Shown here piece by piece: positions 41,101 to 48,426 of a DNA stretch of 64,000 nucleotides (position 1 is its first letter; each line of letters opens with the position of its first letter). The translations under genes and the position numbers were made by a program. The stretch lies in assembly GCF_017355875.1 (NCBI RefSeq), contig NZ_JAFEWC010000003.1, positions 439,001 through 503,000 of the forward strand. Direction: 5' to 3'. The notes under the pieces were generated by a model that saw nothing but the letters and a program-made list of their open reading frames with translations, searched no databases and had not been told where the DNA came from. The DNA comes from Aridibaculum aurantiacum. GTDB lineage: Bacteria; Bacteroidota; Bacteroidia; Chitinophagales; Chitinophagaceae.

Positions 41101-42723
41101 AAACGTATCAATCTTTGCATTGTAGGTTACGAATGGAACCAGTGGACGCATTACCCCATTCACTGAGTTTATGGTATCATATGCACCCGGTGCTTTCAAT
41201 GAAAATTTGTTGATGTCGTTTACCCGCGTTACGCGAAAGCTCACGTTTACCCTTTGTCCTAAGTTGGTGAGCATACACAGGTTGCTGCTTCCCATCAGGT
41301 GGCCATAGTGATAGTTGGTGATAGGAACAACATCGTCTCTTCCCAATACCTGTAGCGTATAGTTGCCTGCAGGTAAACAATCCATACTGCCGGAATAGAG
41401 AAATTGATTAATGATATTAGCTGTGTCCAGGTCAGAACAGTTATTTGTAACACCTTGCTTAAATAAGCGCAGCAAAACATTGGGGCCACATTGTGCATTG
41501 GCACCAGTGATAGTGATATTGGAAGCAGTAGTAAGTGTAAAAGTAAAGAAGGTGCTTAGCGTATAATTGATGTTGTTGTGCCGAACGCCAGCAGCTGGTA
41601 TAGAAGGATCACAAGGATGCGTATTGATACGGCTGTTGCACGCGAGATGATCGAAAGCATTTGTTGTTACGCCTGATGGACTGGTCGCTAAATTTCCAAG
41701 CGCATTGGTTGTTGGTATGTTTGATAGTATTGGCTCTGGTGCATTGGTAGGAGCTGGGCCACTCATGGATATGGCTAAGCGCACATCACTGTAAAAGTTC
41801 TGGTGAAAGAACAGCTGAACAGTATAAACTGTATTCGGTTTTAGTTGACCACACTTATACATCCTGTGATCGGGTGTGTATCCATTGGTGCGAAATGTAT
41901 CGCAGCCATCTACTAAGTTCAAACCACTTGTGCCATTTGTTTTTACATCGCCTTCATAAAGGTTGTAGCCAAACCTGTTAAATCCACCGGGGAAGCTGCC
42001 GTTTGGTGAAGCAAACAATACGCTCAGGTAATCGAAGTAAGCAGGTGTCTTAAACGTATGCCAGGTGCTTTTTGTATAAGCCTGGTAGTTGGGCAGTAGC
42101 GTGCAATTTTCTTCAGCATTTTGGATGGACTGGCAGCCTACATAGTAGCTAACACCTGTAGTAGGTGTAGTAAGCGTACCAAAGGCATAAGCATTGGAAG
42201 GATGATCATATAATGCCCCGCTAGAGTCAGATACTTGCAGCCTTACCGAAAGTGGTCCGTTTGCTAATTGATTTGAGGAAACTTGTATCAGGTATTCGCC
42301 CGGCTCAACGCATGGATGATAGGTATTGCCAAAGGTGGCAATAGGCGTAAGTTTAGAGCTCAGTTGGTTGTTGATGGGTAAGCAGCTATCAGTTTTATAA
42401 ACGGCAAAACCTGCGTTACCCGCAGCAATGGCTATACCTGGTTGTTGTAGTGTTACCCGTATGGAACGGTGTGTAGCAAGCGTAAATTTATACCATATAG
42501 ATTTTTTGTTTTGGCCGGCTACCAGTATAGCAGGGGCAAATGTTTCTGTTGGTTGAACAGTTGCTGATGATATATCATCTGTAGAAGAATTGAACACACC
42601 AAAGCCGTATCCATTATCTGATATAGTGATAGCTTTTGCATTGGCACAATCATCGTTTGCTGGCTGTGCTATAGCTGAAGATGTAGTGATAAGCAACGAT
42701 AGAAAAATAATGAAGCGTAACAT
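32179..42723 (-). CDS. Giant secreted repeat protein, T9SS type B (CHU_C) substrate
   Basis: A 3514-aa surface or secreted protein. Signal peptide MLRFIIFLSLLITTSSAIAQ is followed by PANDDCANAKAI. Residues about 20-1500 hold several divergent Cys-rich beta modules (recurring DTFxC..., then C-x-K-x-x-YRQF or LWYKF), resembling carbohydrate- or cell-contact domains. A PKD-like domain lies near residue 1530 (SVTFHNYSTYGSSIEYSWDF) and Ig-like modules with WQNNST lie near 1620-1800. Twenty-nine tandem 53-aa modules span about 1805-3342. An Ig-like unit and the C-terminal gliding-motility type sorting domain (SAFTPNNDGKNDCF, YDRWGNIVF, CWDGRYKG, GTVVLIR) complete it. Predicted role is adhesin or matrix protein (inference). 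Composition is Thr/Ser/Val rich. Confidence 0.9.
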   Translation of the reverse strand: MLRFIIFLSLLITTSSAIAQPANDDCANAKAITISDNGYGFGVFNSSTDDISSATVQPTETFAPAILVAGQNKKSIWYKFTLATHRSIRVTLQQPGIAIAAGNAGFAVYKTDSCLPINNQLSSKLTPIATFGNTYHPCVEPGEYLIQVSSNQLANGPLSVRLQVSDSSGALYDHPSNAYAFGTLTTPTTGVSYYVGCQSIQNAEENCTLLPNYQAYTKSTWHTFKTPAYFDYLSVLFASPNGSFPGGFNRFGYNLYEGDVKTNGTSGLNLVDGCDTFRTNGYTPDHRMYKCGQLKPNTVYTVQLFFHQNFYSDVRLAISMSGPAPTNAPEPILSNIPTTNALGNLATSPSGVTTNAFDHLACNSRINTHPCDPSIPAAGVRHNNINYTLSTFFTFTLTTASNITITGANAQCGPNVLLRLFKQGVTNNCSDLDTANIINQFLYSGSMDCLPAGNYTLQVLGRDDVVPITNYHYGHLMGSSNLCMLTNLGQRVNVSFRVTRVNDINKFSLKAPGAYDTINSVNGVMRPLVPFVTYNAKIDTFGCENTVRPAGVLCAPNITKAMYRQFAVMDSGIVTISNLQSSLWYRMYNNDANAMATAQAAHGFPDSITGLTPVTPCMDYYGDCAGDKVCIVPGTYTFATFASQTHVGWTDRPSLRFTNAAKTKFHDFASAQNMGSILDTVALQGGTQVASAVDTFSCRDNAVPINGYMPCTMGGKPATKAIYRQFYLSEAAIVSISNAQVYCNKGIMTLFSGKITDGAAGLTPMGAPWNCFTSAQVSNACNPLPAGWYTIVSYGTGPSFENPLQNTSTYGNGNDVGMSNQIIIRVTKACPGPKYNRPYKAAIDTITKQPFLIEWAPRTGHTNAYPKTDTTYKLYTEYFNCTIDTPFASHPLPTCATGLNRVVYYVFKTTQESYVTIDTKNYWAQVFAHDVRFDSTLNSSATPIQTCLKSEGYIQLCRLQPGTYTLVLYATDANSCSSVQPTIYIDRIGYSRFDHAKNAYDFGVVPADSTFYNGKPGDVNPLDASRAPSNDFFYCTTGAQPNDPAQSGCYAKYNPAIYNNTINNALYTAANPPTTNMIARRNLWYTFVADKPGYITVRVTNKTTGKQYQYPFAIFKSDVDGSLPFSTVVSSGLIDSTTAQGLSLVSYTTSNTYFCGGTDKLTFYRDPCTQTMPERYYIVVDNRNPIGYTDIHAMNPNSQVEVAILIDTIDLVPTKFDHYSFASNMGTLAPGTHTGVTDNFSCATRDVKDPINGMNHCTKTLWYKFSTNVTGHVRYRIAVNGTRMYHSDNIRLFRETIPGDSINGLSYINPGTGFDTPTNSWWSQNCVSPGTYYILLPGCNRVNENVFPEIKILEQAGDFCSAPVTSALNGPGVAVSTVTVDCHTIGTDYGEFNPTLTCPANAVRDQYKSSWFRIDITGNDTVDVTAFLTENTTVNPADIQYRLMTGNCGAMQEQSCVQDAQTQNTYKCLSPGSYYIQVFTPVSRNGQPVTGTINLNLSAVIHADTCAPVNDCFANANFVPQFNCNTSDSVTFHNYSTYGSSIEYSWDFGYNGQTSTAVAPKFYYPALATSATYNVTLTVRNTECGLTNTTTVPVTIPARPSVNLGKDTVLCTASSILLDATSYPGATYLWQNNSTQPTFVANTTGVRNYHVKVTYNGCSKADTIQVSINPISARPLQQRMFCGNDSVQLVASRGYSETFRWNTGATSSSIYAKAAGTYWVDITWNGCTVRDSFNVVHNTSPLGNDTAVCLSQPLPLNATVPGATSYLWQNNSTSPIFNVTTPGQYWVRINFGSCSLRDTINVSAIAPLVTTAIATICNGQSFTLPSGAIITAAGIYKDTARTAGGCDSLITTFDVGTYPLIRETITASICPGDTYVLPSGATVSAAGIYNDTIAYAAGCDSLITTVDLQLKAVNKITSNAVKCEGEPYTLPWGQVVLVAGSYSDTLRYQAGCDSVITVVTITEKPAIRETKNVRICAGQDYTLPSGVVVSITGVYTDTLQYVEGCDSLITTTTITVLPVTRVTTTASICDGASYTLPSGTVVSAAGTYTDTLRYTSGCDSLITTTTLSIKPVVRNTVNASVCAGASYTLPSGVVVSAAGTYTDTLYYTAGCDSLITTTNLSVGTVDRETKSAIICEGASYTLPSGTVVTLAGTYVDTLQHASGCDSVIITTNLAVQTATKATASATICEGASYTLPSGAVVSAAGTYTDTLHYNIGCDSLITNTTITVLPVTRVTTTASICDGASYTLPSGTVVSAAGTYIDTLHYTSGCNSLITTTTLSIKPVVRTTVNASVCAGASYTLPSGVVVSAAGSYTDTLYYTAGCDSVITTTNLFIGTVDRETKTAVICEGANYTLPSGTVVTLAGTYVDTLQYTSGCDSLIITTHLAVQTVTRATASVTICEGASYTLPAGAVVSAAGTYTDTLHYTSGCDSLITTTTITVLPVTRITTTASICDGASYTLPSGTVVNAAGTYTDTLQYTSGCDSLITTITLTIKPVIRNTVNASVCAGASYTLPSGLIVSAAGTYVDTLHYSAGCDSVITTTNLSVGTVDRETRSAVICEGASYNLPSGTVVTLAGTYIDTLQHASGCDSVIITTNLAIQTVTRATATATICAGASYTLPSGTVVTLAGTYVDTLHYTTGCDSLITTTTVTVLPVTRVTTSASICDGASYTLPSGTVVSAAGTYTDTLRYSSGCDSLITTTTLSIKPVIRNTVNASVCPGASYTLPSGVIVSAAGSYTDTLYYTAGCDSVITTTNLSVGTVDRETKSAVVCEGASYTLPSGTVVTLAGTYVDTLQHASGCDSVIITTQLAIQTVTRATASATICEGASYTLPSGAVVSAAGTYTDTLHYATGCDSLITTTTINVLPLTRVTTTASICDGASYTLPSGTVVSAAGTYTDTLHYTSGCDSLITTTTLSIKPVVRNTVNASVCAGASYALPSGVVISAAGIYSDTLYYTAGCDSVITTTNLSVGTVDRETKSAVVCEGASYTLPSGTVVTLAGTYIDTLQHTSGCDSVIITTSLAVQTVTRATASATICEGASFTLPSGAVVSAAGTYTDTLHYNTGCDSLITTTTITVLPVTRVNTTAAICDGASYTLPSGTVVGAAGTYTDTLHYASGCDSLITTTTLSIKPVVRSTINASVCAGASYTLPSGVVVSAAGTYSDTLHYTAGCDSVITTATIRIRSVEYRTTSAAICAGGSFVLPSGRSVTTAGTYTDTLRYQAGCDSLITTLDLRTLNVTHTTTSATICAGSFYILPSGRQVSSSGTYIDTTRYALGCDSLITTITLVVRTVTTNNTSAAICEGETYTLPNGQAVTHAGVFSSIIRSSAGCDSIIYTTTLRVHPKPVLRLSKSNDVDCMIGTVKLTASGGRSYQWSPNTSLSSTDSYNPIATPSTTTTYKVKATSQQGCVAEDSIQVVVNKGNGEDGFLVPSAFTPNNDGKNDCFGVRHWGAVSNFNMMIYDRWGNIVFSTTDPSKCWDGRYKGVAAATAAYVYQINAVTNCGPVFRKGTVVLIR
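32700..37310 (-). repeat. 29 tandem 159-bp coding repeats with 636-bp higher-order period
   Basis: Each module is about 53 aa, with consensus ICxGASYTLPSGTVVSAAGT then YTDTLxYxxGCDSLITTTT, and has two conserved cysteines that probably form a disulfide. Modules 5-26 cycle through four types A-B-C-D, recognisable by linkers TRVTTTASIC, RNTVNASVC, DRETKSAVIC and TRATASATIC. There are five complete ABCD blocks plus a final A-B. Outer modules 1-4 and 27-29 are more divergent. This implies recent amplification of a 636-bp block within an older array. Confidence 0.92.
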
Positions 42724-42792
42724 GGTGTGTGCAGGTAGTGGTGGTATGGAGGTCAGTTGGTATCGGCGAATGATGTCATAATAATCCAGGGA

Positions 42793-42818
42793 GGCAGTCG
42801 CTTAGAAAAGCAACTGCC
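42793..42818. repeat. Strong inverted repeat between two secreted-protein genes
   Basis: GGCAGTcGCTT-agaa-AAGCaACTGCC forms a hairpin with one internal mismatch, extended by an outer TCCAGG / CCTGGA pairing at 42785-42790 and 42824-42829. It lies downstream of the 1161-aa gene and upstream of the giant gene. It lacks a T-run, so it may be a processing or weak termination structure. Confidence 0.55.
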
Positions 42819-42851
42819 AATCACCTGGAAACCTATGCAAGTTTTGAAGTG

Positions 42852-45800
42852 TTACTTCTTAATGAAAGTTGTGGAGATCTTACCAGCAGCGGTCTGTGCT
42901 TCCAAAGCATAAACTCCTTGTGAAAGACCTGCAGCATTAAACGATAATGTATTGCTTCCTTTACGTACCTGGCGCATCTCGATCATCTTCATTCGGCCAG
43001 CAGCATCTATGATTTTTATGCTCACAGTTTCATTTGATGTTGCTGTCAATTCCAGATTCAAATTTTCAGCTACAGGATTAGGTTTTACAACCATGTTAGC
43101 TGCTTTGGTATTTCCAAGCATCACTACATTAGTGTATCCTGCAGTGCCATCAAGTCTTATATATTTTACCCTGAAGAAGTTCTTTCCTTCAGCAAGGTTT
43201 GTATGGGTGTATTTATAGGTGTGTGAATTCGCGGTTTCTTTTGAAGGCACCATACCTGTTGTTGTAAACCCAATGCCGTTGGTGCTAAACTGCACTTCAT
43301 AACGAGCCACGTCCCTGTCGTCAAATGAAGTCCACTCAAGAGCCGCATCATTTCCTCTTGCCACTGCTTCTAACTGGCTTATGCGAACAGGAAGTGTGGT
43401 GTTGTAATGTTCTATGTTGCCCCATCTTGTTGAGTCTGTTATAACTATCGGTAACGCTACTGTTTTACCACCATAAGCGATCACTAATGTATCTGCACCC
43501 AGCGCTAAACCATTTATACTGCCTGGTGCGCTATAGCTTGCTTTGTTGGTTTTAAAAGAATAAGTAGCGCCAGCTATACCTGTAAGGTCTCTTGTTATGC
43601 CATCGCTGAAGTTTCCTTTCCAGTTAAACATGCCATAGTGATTTTGAGGAATAGTTAGTTTGCCCGGATCTGCAGAAAGGGACTGTAAAGTGGCTGTTGT
43701 ATTTACTGTCAGAGCAACGGAGTCTTCCGTTACATATCCATTGCTGTTAAACCCTAACAACGTGATCTTAGTATTGCCTATGAATTCGCTAGGAATATTA
43801 AATGTGAAATTATTAGAAGGTGCTGCGATATAGCTTCCATACAGTTTGTTGCTCCTGTTGCTTACAACTGCCACTATGGTATCAACATTTGTATAGTTGA
43901 AATTCAATGTTACAGGTGTTCCGGTGTTGGCAGCTGCACCTGTTGTTGGTGACGTAATGTTTAAGGTGCCTGGGTTGCTTCTCCTTCTTTCATATCCTGT
44001 TGGCGGATCGATGTCAGGAGGGTTAAAGCCGCTGCGGGTAAATGTTAGATCATCATCAGGATCGCCACTTGTTAGCTGAACGAACTTAGCATACACAGCT
44101 GGATGTGGTTCACCTGTAGAGCTATGATGTTGGTTAGGTACAAATGTATAATACAGTGGTTGCAGACCTGCCTTCTGGCTTACTTCTGATACTGCACCAT
44201 CGTGGTGTATGCCCTGGTATAGATCGTTGTTCACAAATGCAATTCCCTGGTCTGCGATCATCAGGTATCCAAGTACATTGAATGCCGCAGCAAGCGCTGT
44301 AAGATTTGGCCCCAGTACTTGTGTGATGGATGTGATGTTGTATGTAGTAACGATAACATGCGAAGGCACCTTCTCCCTGTTCAGGTTCACCATGTTCAGG
44401 TACAGATCAACTTCTACACTGTTCAGTCGCAGGTCTCTCAATGCGCCTCCATCAGGATCATAACCCATACGGTCCCTAACGATGTTCTTGGTCCAGTCAT
44501 ATTTCAATACGAAGTTCGGTATAGGTGAGCCGCTGTGTGGTGTGTTGAACGAAACATATTTGTTTACATCGTTCGCATACTGCAAGCTCTGAAGGTATCT
44601 TCTTAGCAGCACACCACCCATACTATGTCCGCCTACATCCATTTTGCCTGCTAAAATTCTTTCTTGTAGTATCACCTCTTCCAATAATTCATTCTTGTCG
44701 CTAATTATCTTTGGCATAGTGATAGCAAATGCCTGGTCAGCAGGATAATTTACCAGCTTTATTTGCCCTTGCCTGTAGATCCCTTCAGCAACCAGTTTAT
44801 TCTTGAATTCACCAAAAGCGTCATTACCATTAGAGAACAATCCATGTACAAACAATACCGGTGGACGAACTATCTCTACCTTCTTTTCATACCTGATCTT
44901 GTTTTCTACTGTATCGTACAACTGGAAATGCATTAGCCTGCTAAACGATGTAGTTGGAATATTTGGATACCATGGATGATGAAATTTTACGGTTAGGCTG
45001 TCATCATATCTTTCGTAGTCAAAGAAACTTCCATACTCTTTTTTGTTGCTGCAGTTGATATCTTCTTTTATACGCACTATGCAGTTTTTAGCATAGGTGC
45101 TAGTAAAGCGGAATAAGGTAGCATGTGAAGAGTCAGCCGCTACTTTTATATTCTCTGTGCTGTTGTAAGGTGCCTGCAGCCTGTTGTTGATGTCGTTGTG
45201 AATAATCTTGTAAGCATCTATGCGAACGGTATCAGGATTCCAAAATACCATACCGTTGTCTGTAGCTAAAATGCGGTAGTAAGGATTGGTGCTGATGGTA
45301 TCAATGGCTATCATTCTAATAGCATTAGATGGAAGTCCATTGGCAGTTGTATATCTTTTGTAAGATGATGCACTTTGTAATGGTCCACCATTATAAACGA
45401 TCAAGCCTATGTTGGTGCCGATGTATACATTACCCTCTTTATCGGTGGTGATAGCGTTTTGATATACTATAAGATTTGACGGGAAATTGATTGGTTCATT
45501 TATCCTCTGCCATAGGCCGCCCTGGCATACATACACTCCATTCAGCTGCGTTCCAAACCAGCACCTGCCTTGCTTGTCAAATTGCATAGCGCGACCAACA
45601 AAATTTGAAGGAAGTCCTGAGTTGGTGCTGTTAAATCTTTCGATGAACTTATCGTTGGTGCTGTTGTAGCGAATTACTTCGCTTCTATTGAAGTTCTCTG
45701 TAACTGCTATCCATCTTTCATTGTCTTTACCTGCAATTACCTGCACGTTTCCATAATTGCTTACATCTATGCTGTCTGTTATTTTATAAAATGGTTTGTT

Positions 45801-46337
45801 GCTATAGGGAAGGTTCAGGTAACCATGACCAATACCACCAGGAGAAGTAGTTCCTGCTGTTACATCAGCCATGTGGGCTGTCCATACTCTATAGCGTGCA
45901 GGTACATTATCAGGAGCATTATTATCTATGTATAAACTGCGCGGGTTGCGGTTTGGTAAACCTTCATCACGGCTATACATTTCATCGCGGTACAGCGTGT
46001 CAGGAAAATAATACAATCCGCCGCCAATGGTCTGTCCTCCATTGCGTCCAGATTGAGCAATCCAAATTGCGCCAAATTTATCAGCCTTAATATCGTTAAT
46101 GTCGTGGTTGGTAAGATTGGCAAGTTTTTTCCAGCGTGTGCCGGTGAACTGGTGTACACCTTCATTCCAGGTGCCTACCCATACTACGCCATCCTTGCCT
46201 ACGCCTACAGCCTTAAATTCATTGCTGGCGAAAATTGGCGTGTTTGCTTTGTTGTAGATCTTAAGGTTCATTTGTTGTGCAGTCACCCCCATGGCTGCAA
46301 ACAATAAGATAATTGAGAAGGAAATTTTGTTACACAT
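42852..46337 (-). CDS. Secreted beta-propeller / lipase-like protein, T9SS type A substrate
   Basis: An 1161-aa exported protein with signal peptide ending VTAQ (about residue 20). Residues about 35-360 contain propeller blades of the two-component-regulator type (GKDGVVWVGTWNEGVHQF, DKFGAIWIAQ, DKQGRCWFGTQLNGVY, DKEGNVYIGTNIGL). An alpha/beta hydrolase of the lipase/PGAP1 type spans about 475-760 (VLFVHGLFSNGND; nucleophile in GGHSMGGVLLRRY; late DGAVSEVS and HHSST likely giving Asp and His). Ig-like domains follow, then a T9SS type A sorting domain (VKPNPVAENLNL...KISTTFIKK). It probably hydrolyses an extracellular ester; the substrate is unknown. The domain order is unusual. Confidence 0.85.
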   Translation of the reverse strand: MCNKISFSIILLFAAMGVTAQQMNLKIYNKANTPIFASNEFKAVGVGKDGVVWVGTWNEGVHQFTGTRWKKLANLTNHDINDIKADKFGAIWIAQSGRNGGQTIGGGLYYFPDTLYRDEMYSRDEGLPNRNPRSLYIDNNAPDNVPARYRVWTAHMADVTAGTTSPGGIGHGYLNLPYSNKPFYKITDSIDVSNYGNVQVIAGKDNERWIAVTENFNRSEVIRYNSTNDKFIERFNSTNSGLPSNFVGRAMQFDKQGRCWFGTQLNGVYVCQGGLWQRINEPINFPSNLIVYQNAITTDKEGNVYIGTNIGLIVYNGGPLQSASSYKRYTTANGLPSNAIRMIAIDTISTNPYYRILATDNGMVFWNPDTVRIDAYKIIHNDINNRLQAPYNSTENIKVAADSSHATLFRFTSTYAKNCIVRIKEDINCSNKKEYGSFFDYERYDDSLTVKFHHPWYPNIPTTSFSRLMHFQLYDTVENKIRYEKKVEIVRPPVLFVHGLFSNGNDAFGEFKNKLVAEGIYRQGQIKLVNYPADQAFAITMPKIISDKNELLEEVILQERILAGKMDVGGHSMGGVLLRRYLQSLQYANDVNKYVSFNTPHSGSPIPNFVLKYDWTKNIVRDRMGYDPDGGALRDLRLNSVEVDLYLNMVNLNREKVPSHVIVTTYNITSITQVLGPNLTALAAAFNVLGYLMIADQGIAFVNNDLYQGIHHDGAVSEVSQKAGLQPLYYTFVPNQHHSSTGEPHPAVYAKFVQLTSGDPDDDLTFTRSGFNPPDIDPPTGYERRRSNPGTLNITSPTTGAAANTGTPVTLNFNYTNVDTIVAVVSNRSNKLYGSYIAAPSNNFTFNIPSEFIGNTKITLLGFNSNGYVTEDSVALTVNTTATLQSLSADPGKLTIPQNHYGMFNWKGNFSDGITRDLTGIAGATYSFKTNKASYSAPGSINGLALGADTLVIAYGGKTVALPIVITDSTRWGNIEHYNTTLPVRISQLEAVARGNDAALEWTSFDDRDVARYEVQFSTNGIGFTTTGMVPSKETANSHTYKYTHTNLAEGKNFFRVKYIRLDGTAGYTNVVMLGNTKAANMVVKPNPVAENLNLELTATSNETVSIKIIDAAGRMKMIEMRQVRKGSNTLSFNAAGLSQGVYALEAQTAAGKISTTFIKK

Positions 46338-46842
46338 TTTTTTACAGTTGAATTGGTATCAGCAGTTTTGTTGCTTTTTTGCTGGGCAAAAGTGTTGTTT
46401 AGCTACTACCTGTTCAATAGCATAAGTATGTGAATGGGATGTGTGGTAGATATTGATGACGAATAGTGAAGAAGTATTTTTCAACTAACTCATGTTGTGT
46501 AATACAGCATGATAATTTAAAAATGATAACAGGAATTATTTCATGTTTCCTTCTATTTTGAATGTTCCAATAGAAATATTTATCAATAAAATGATCTTCA
46601 GTAAAGCGAAATCAAATAAGTAATATTCAATAAAGAATTAGCTCATTCACATATTTATGTGATGTGTTTCTATCCTCTTTTATACCATCCTTGTTATCTG
46701 CCACTCATCCTTCACTTAATGCTCGAATTCATAATTAAGCAGAACCAATTGCTACCCCTTTATGCGATTGTGAGAGGAGATAGCCAATGATATTTTTGCT
46801 TCTCAAATCAATCATCTCCAAAACAACTATAACTAAAGGATC
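46338..46842. other. AT-rich divergent intergenic region
   Basis: 505 bases between divergently transcribed secreted-protein genes. It holds a good plus-strand promoter (46768-46798) and a 16-bp inverted repeat with one mismatch (CATAAGTATGTGAATG at 46421-46436, CATTCACATATTTATG at 46644-46659, spaced about 207 bases). No tRNA, small ORF of note or terminator was recognised. Confidence 0.6.
46768..46798 (+). promoter_or_regulatory. Bacteroidota-type promoter of OmpA-domain gene
   Basis: TTG at 46768-46770 and TATTTTTG at 46791-46798 with a 20-base spacer fit the TTG-N19..21-TAnnTTTG consensus exactly. The start codon at 46843 lies about 40 bases downstream, a normal 5' leader length. Confidence 0.7.
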
Positions 46843-48150
46843 ATGAAAAAACTTATGCTGGCAATTGCAGTATTTACAATGCCATTTACTATGCAAGCGC
46901 AGTTTGGTAACCTGCTTGAAAAAGCCAAAAGCAAAATCAATAGCAGGGCTAACAACAAAATAGACCAGGGTATGGAAGGTGCCTTGGATAAAGTAGAGGC
47001 TGGCGTAAAAAAGCCTGGTTCTGCTACCTCATCAAAACCTGCTGAAGCAAAAGATGGTGATGGTGAAGAAAAAGAAGTAGAAGAGTCAGGGCAGCCAGCT
47101 AAGATGAGTGTAAACTCAAAGTTTGATTTTGTTCCTGGAGAGCGTATCATTTACAGCGAAGACTTTGCACAGGATGTAATAGGTGAACTGCCGCTTACAT
47201 GGAATGCTAGTGGTAAAGGAGAGGTACAAACCATTAATGGCAAACAAGGAAAGTGGTTGCGTGTTTTTCAAAACAACACTTACCTGTCTGGTAACAAGAA
47301 AGACTTTGGTGAGAACTTCACTGTAGAGTTTGATGCTATCTATTTCTTTCAACCAAAATTGTCAGGTTATGTAATGCCTGATATAAGCTTTGGTTTGTTC
47401 AGCACAGGTGAAGAAGACAACCTGGAGAACAAATTCCTGCAGGATCAAAACAGCCTGAATTCAGCAATCATCAATCTTCATCCTTCTGGTGCAGGTGGAG
47501 CATATATGAGCAGTTATAAGACCAGGGCCAGGACCTTTGGTAGCGACAGGTCTGTTTTGAACGAGTATAGCAAGTACCATAACAAAGTGATGCACTATGC
47601 TATCCAAATTCAAAAGACACGCTTCCGTATGTGGATCAACCAGGATAAAGTTTTCGATGTTCCTCGTGGTGTAAATACCAATGCGCTCCTCAACCAGATT
47701 TACTTCCATATGGAATCCTCAAATTATAAAGATGAAGAGGTTGGTTTTTATGTAAGCAATATCAAAGTAGCTACAGGCTTGCCTGATACACGTCATAAGC
47801 TGGTGGAAGAAGGTAAGTTCAGTACCACCGGTATCTTGTTCGATTTTCAAAGTGCTACTATCCGCCCGGAATCTTATGGTGTGATCAAGGAAATCGGTAG
47901 TGTTCTGAAAGAAAACCCAGCCATCAAGATCAATATCATTGGGCACACCAGTAACGATGGTGATGCTAATGCCAATCTTGCTCTTTCAAAACTTAGATCT
48001 GCCGCTGTGAAAGATGTGTTGGTAAAAGAGTATGCTATAGATGCTGCACGCTTAACTACAGATGGTAAAGGCGGTAGCCAGCCAGTGGGTGATAATAAAA
48101 CCACAGAAGGTAAAGCGCAAAACAGGCGTGTAGAATTTATAAAGCTGTAA
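46843..48150 (+). CDS. OmpA-family outer-membrane-associated protein
   Basis: The 435-aa protein has a signal peptide (MKKLMLAIAVFTMPFTMQAQ), an Ala/Lys/Glu-rich linker, and a middle domain (about 100-310) with beta-sandwich character (FGENFTVEFDAIYFF, MHYAIQIQKTRFRMWIN). That domain recalls LamG/concanavalin-like folds. The C-terminus is an OmpA peptidoglycan-binding domain (ILFDFQSATIRPES, then IIGHTSNDGDANANLALSKLR and AQNRRVEF). It probably tethers to peptidoglycan while the sandwich domain binds an unknown ligand. Own promoter upstream and strong terminator downstream make it monocistronic. Confidence 0.85.
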   Translation: MKKLMLAIAVFTMPFTMQAQFGNLLEKAKSKINSRANNKIDQGMEGALDKVEAGVKKPGSATSSKPAEAKDGDGEEKEVEESGQPAKMSVNSKFDFVPGERIIYSEDFAQDVIGELPLTWNASGKGEVQTINGKQGKWLRVFQNNTYLSGNKKDFGENFTVEFDAIYFFQPKLSGYVMPDISFGLFSTGEEDNLENKFLQDQNSLNSAIINLHPSGAGGAYMSSYKTRARTFGSDRSVLNEYSKYHNKVMHYAIQIQKTRFRMWINQDKVFDVPRGVNTNALLNQIYFHMESSNYKDEEVGFYVSNIKVATGLPDTRHKLVEEGKFSTTGILFDFQSATIRPESYGVIKEIGSVLKENPAIKINIIGHTSNDGDANANLALSKLRSAAVKDVLVKEYAIDAARLTTDGKGGSQPVGDNKTTEGKAQNRRVEFIKL

Positions 48151-48193
48151 AGACTTTTGTTTTAGAAGTTTATAGGTATAAGGGTCATATACT

Positions 48194-48224
48194 AAGCCTC
48201 CAGGTTTCTACCGGAGGCTTTTTG
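48194..48224 (+). terminator. Rho-independent terminator after OmpA-domain gene
   Basis: AAGCCTCC (48194-48201) and GGAGGCTT (48213-48220) form an 8-bp perfect stem with an 11-base loop, followed by TTTGTTT. It lies 44 bases after the stop codon. Confidence 0.9.
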
Positions 48225-48426
48225 TTTATATTAGATTTATCTCCATTTTGTGCAGCAATTGGAAGTTCTTATTTATTTAGCAACTGGAATAAATCTTAAG
48301 ATAAGGAGGTGTAGCAGCAACAGCGGCAAGAGTATTGCAGTTGGAGCATTGAAAAAACATTTGATGAGCGGGTAGTTGCTTTTTCCGAACTTTATTTTTA
48401 CCAGTGTTAACCGCCATTCCATACCT

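Noticed and set aside
48376-48426. TTG start adding 17 residues to the EEP-family protein
   Set aside because: The ATG at 48427 directly precedes the first membrane helix; the extension has no signal-like or conserved character.
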